Assembly: GCF_004345325.1 (NCBI RefSeq)
Contig: NZ_SLVJ01000008.1
Span: 80,690 to 144,689, forward strand
Direction of reading: 5' to 3'
DNA from: Acinetobacter calcoaceticus
GTDB taxonomy: Bacteria > Pseudomonadota > Gammaproteobacteria > Pseudomonadales > Moraxellaceae
DNA length: 64,000 nt
A model generated the notes under the pieces. The model worked only from the letters and a program-made list of their open reading frames with translations, was not told the DNA's origin and ran no database searches. Numbering within the stretch: the stretch's first letter is position 1; each line of letters opens with the position of its first letter. The position numbers and the translations under genes were made by a program. Positions 62,501 through 64,000 of the stretch are shown here, piece by piece.

Positions 62501-63969
62501 GCTGCATTCACTTGTTCCTCATAAGTTGAAAAACCTTTTATTTCAAAAGTAGGGTGACATTTTCTTAAACTCTCAGATACCGCTAAGTGAAAATATTCTT
62601 TTCTACATGAAACAATACAACACAAGTTCTTATATTTTTTCAACTTGGATAAAAAAATAGACAAATTATTTGACCAAAATCTACATCCTATGCCTTCATT
62701 AATAGCATCAATTGTAATGAGCGATTTTCGGCGATTTACTTTCCCAGCTACGTCCATAGCTGATAAAAAATCATCTAGAGTAAAATCTGGTAATTCCAAT
62801 ATTTTTGAAATCTGTATTCCAAAAGCCTCATCGTTGAAATTTTGACCTAGCAGAAGGATAGCAGGATGATTTTCTTTAAGTGCACTTAATGTTCCTTTTG
62901 CTAGAAGATGACTTTTTCCAGTTCCTGCTGAACCATGAATTAAAGCAACGTTACTATTGATACATTTAAAATATTTATTATTAATTAGACTTTTAAAGTC
63001 ATTTAAAATTCCCTCAAGGTAACTGAGATTTTGGTAGATTTGCCTTAAACTATAATAGTTTTCATGCTTATGGTTATACCCAAATATGTTCTCCAATTGC
63101 ACTACTATGTGTAAAAAGTTGGAAGTCAAATCAGACCACTTATTTATATCCCAATGGTTGTACTCCGATACATTAATTTCATCGAATATTTTTAGAAAAT
63201 CACTCTTATGCTGGTAAATTTTAGTTATTAATTGTTCATCAAAAGTAAAATTGTTTACCTTGTATAAAACTTGGGTTAAGAACTCCCAGTTATAAATTTT
63301 TTCTTTAAAAGCATATACTTGATTAAAAATATCTTCAGATCTTGAAAGAGCATGAAATACCATCTCAACTTCAACATTAACATGGTGCTCTGGTGTGTAA
63401 CGCTCATCTAAAGTAGCTAAAGATTCATCTAATTTAGTTCTAAACCATTCAGGAGTTAAAGAAGTTTTTCCAAAAAAATATTTGACTAAACCCGCATATT
63501 CTGGCTGCATTAATCGACTAGAAAGTTCACTTGCGGTCCATATCTCGAACTCGACTGATTCGCCAGAAGGCTTTTTATATTTATCACTCCATTGTTTACT
63601 CCAATTTTTCCAATGCTCCCATCCTGTCTTTCCTCGCTTACCTGTTACATCAGTCAAATCACATGCAACAGCAATAACATATTTGGTTAACTTTGAATGA
63701 TTATTAAAAGCTTCCTCTACAGATCCATTGATTTGAGACCAATCAATTCCGCCACTCTTAAGAAAGTACTTGGCTTGATACCCAATTTTTTCTCCAGTCT
63801 CAAGTAACCAATAAGCCTCAAGTCCCCCATCACCACCAGCACCTTCAACTCTTCTAAACTCATTAAAGCCAGTAAATTGTTCTAATTGAGCTAGTTGACA
63901 CATAAGCTCTTCAAATGCACCTCTCGGTCCACTTGCATCAATTGATTTAATAGAAGAAAAATCAAACAT
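59503..63969 (-). CDS. Large nuclease-STAND NTPase, probable anti-phage defence protein (Avs-like)
   Basis: A 1488-residue protein in DNA much more AT rich than its neighbours. The N terminus (about 1-170) reads GPRGAFEELM ... VEGAGGDGGLEAYW ... GYQAKYF, an Mrr/PD-(D/E)xK-type nuclease signature with GGDGGLE (45-51) and QAK (65-67) as the likely acid and lysine elements. The middle is a P-loop NTPase: Walker A GSAGTGKS (346-353), Walker B-like LITIDAINEG (417-426) and a VSCRKEY sensor-like block (453-459). The C-terminal 900 residues carry no motif I can name, apart from conserved-looking YGWTAKLFP and ERVGKKYQWLALEELLSRLAD. This order (nuclease, STAND ATPase, long sensor region) is that of Avs proteins, which sense phage proteins and then cut DNA. 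The exact subtype is not certain. A single gene is visible; what lies upstream of 63969 is outside the window. Confidence 0.8.
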   Translation of the reverse strand: MFDFSSIKSIDASGPRGAFEELMCQLAQLEQFTGFNEFRRVEGAGGDGGLEAYWLLETGEKIGYQAKYFLKSGGIDWSQINGSVEEAFNNHSKLTKYVIAVACDLTDVTGKRGKTGWEHWKNWSKQWSDKYKKPSGESVEFEIWTASELSSRLMQPEYAGLVKYFFGKTSLTPEWFRTKLDESLATLDERYTPEHHVNVEVEMVFHALSRSEDIFNQVYAFKEKIYNWEFLTQVLYKVNNFTFDEQLITKIYQHKSDFLKIFDEINVSEYNHWDINKWSDLTSNFLHIVVQLENIFGYNHKHENYYSLRQIYQNLSYLEGILNDFKSLINNKYFKCINSNVALIHGSAGTGKSHLLAKGTLSALKENHPAILLLGQNFNDEAFGIQISKILELPDFTLDDFLSAMDVAGKVNRRKSLITIDAINEGIGCRFWSNNLSIFLSKLKKYKNLCCIVSCRKEYFHLAVSESLRKCHPTFEIKGFSTYEEQVNAAKVYLDKFNIARPSTPWLAPEFVNPLFLRSLCNSLKQNNQTEIPTGLQGSTKLLRYYMESISKYIENKESITSSLWQLFGRTLKSLAGQMFLMRRDYLSIDECHGLVNQTFHQVILRTESSWLDVFLNNGLLRNDPNPNKLDEFDSDHVIRFTFQRFQDHFMAEKFIECQTNIHKMFEFSDNQFLFENGVINWNWRGLFSALAFILPEKHQLELVDVLPSTVNSNWWDEWDIQESFVDSIQWRSRDAFFDRSRELLNKLTYQDPLDVLIKISTADHPWNAEFLNSKLLPLSMPVRDSFWTVWVNQQSSESDSTVGILLDWCLKGQQRGIKTHNQYLASLAICWIFSSSNRSIRDNATKSLTQLFCINPDLFPQLLDNFIKVDDLYILERLLAAAYGACCINSDTCVINRYSRKIFDLIFFNNTPPYGTLLRDYALGVIELGDYLGCLDSDINLNIAKPPYNSPKPKFNITKNKIERLAKYSGSEAIFWSAAQNMGDFSNYEIWPRVREFIKVPLTKKVSLTKRQRISNFSNVIQGLGGKISKEFEELQRVLNPYQYGISSIEDIFKESPAVPQEKLIQWEIDKKIQKDKFLKLLNDRLKAEAFEIIPLLFSNDRDPLDERGFDKNLVCNWVAYRAYRYGWTAKLFPRDRSMGDSSRQRALTERVGKKYQWLALEELLSRLADNFWISEDYSESVPRVYVNPLSLGFQRDIDPTILFDLQQLSSNKVKDMQEFEPFITLENTDEKDLLEFPFNKDLTLNINKLPFRQCKNGEKWLVLYEHQSVKEKYPEGVGMHGLRREEFRFLVTVLANKSQASSIANFILDKGLRGIDTYIPDITDQAYFLENPWRNTWDQNKFETSSWNVPENASYARCLNNFIWESHLDASISDGVNLNLPTPWVCHELNLNFNKDSLTWDDHEGNVVIRNISFEANTCTLLNYKAAEKFFNEDKTFISIYLSERGAWLKGSNGNVSWVRVEGVCWKNGTRVFEKTKIKETRKNTE

Positions 63970-64000
63970 AAAACTCTCTTAAAACAACTTAATATACTGT

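Noticed and set aside
59503..63969. Reading the large gene as an ordinary restriction enzyme
   Set aside because: The P-loop STAND domain and the 900-residue C-terminal region are unlike a stand-alone type IV restriction enzyme; the nuclease part is only the first 170 residues.

Overview
The window is a chromosomal segment of a gammaproteobacterium, almost certainly an Acinetobacter. The reasons are the BfmR/BfmS two-component pair, a small four-helix membrane protein of a type I associated with Acinetobacter, the moderately AT-rich base composition, and a mix of pseudomonad-like and Acinetobacter-like gene neighbourhoods (pilT-pilU beside yggS, fur divergent from bamE followed by rnfH, algC-argB, aat-bpt). 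Species cannot be fixed from the sequence alone. There are no tRNA or rRNA genes, insertion sequences or CRISPR arrays that I can see.

Layout. 1-5265: a type VI secretion spike protein (VgrG) with an 850-residue C-terminal extension carrying an EExGH-type motif, a LysM-like segment and a Het-C-like toxin region, followed 10 bp downstream by a cut-off lipoprotein that could be its immunity protein. 5.4-6.3 kb: a small membrane protein and a structured, terminator-ended candidate small RNA. 6.5-10 kb: an NAD salvage unit (PRPP synthetase, NadV, the Nudix-type regulator NrtR) behind a perfect 25-bp palindrome. 10-14.9 kb: SbcD-SbcC. 15-17.2 kb: a Fur-boxed TonB-dependent siderophore receptor. 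17.3-22.8 kb: a lipoprotein, an aspartate:alanine-exchanger-type transporter and a large Orn/Lys/Arg-type decarboxylase. 23.2-27.3 kb: YggS, PilT, PilU, Fur, BamE. 27.3-33.1 kb, all minus strand: RnfH, a transporter-like protein, a class II glutamine amidotransferase, an OlsB-like acyltransferase, ArgB, AlgC.

33.6-43.5 kb: a riboflavin synthase alpha-type protein, a ferritin-like predicted hydrolase, RimI, the N-degron pair Aat/Bpt, an OmpA-type lipoprotein, an acyltransferase, a membrane protein with an S4-like segment, MinCDE, a PA4642-like protein and a VOC protein. 44.3-54.3 kb: FtsK, TrxB, Rep, Dut and BfmS/BfmR. 54.9-59.4 kb: the class Ia ribonucleotide reductase genes nrdA and nrdB with an unlisted 43-residue membrane protein between them, preceded by a DnaA box and a pair of NrdR-like boxes 32 bp apart.

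59.5-63.97 kb: one 1488-residue protein in strikingly AT-rich DNA, with an N-terminal Mrr/PD-(D/E)xK-like nuclease signature, a STAND-type P-loop NTPase and a long C-terminal region. It is most likely a single-gene anti-phage defence protein related to the Avs (AVAST) group and is the best candidate here for an undescribed system. The VgrG/Het-C effector with its lipoprotein is the second. The rest is housekeeping chromosome, where the interest lies in small overlooked genes, start codons and regulatory structures.
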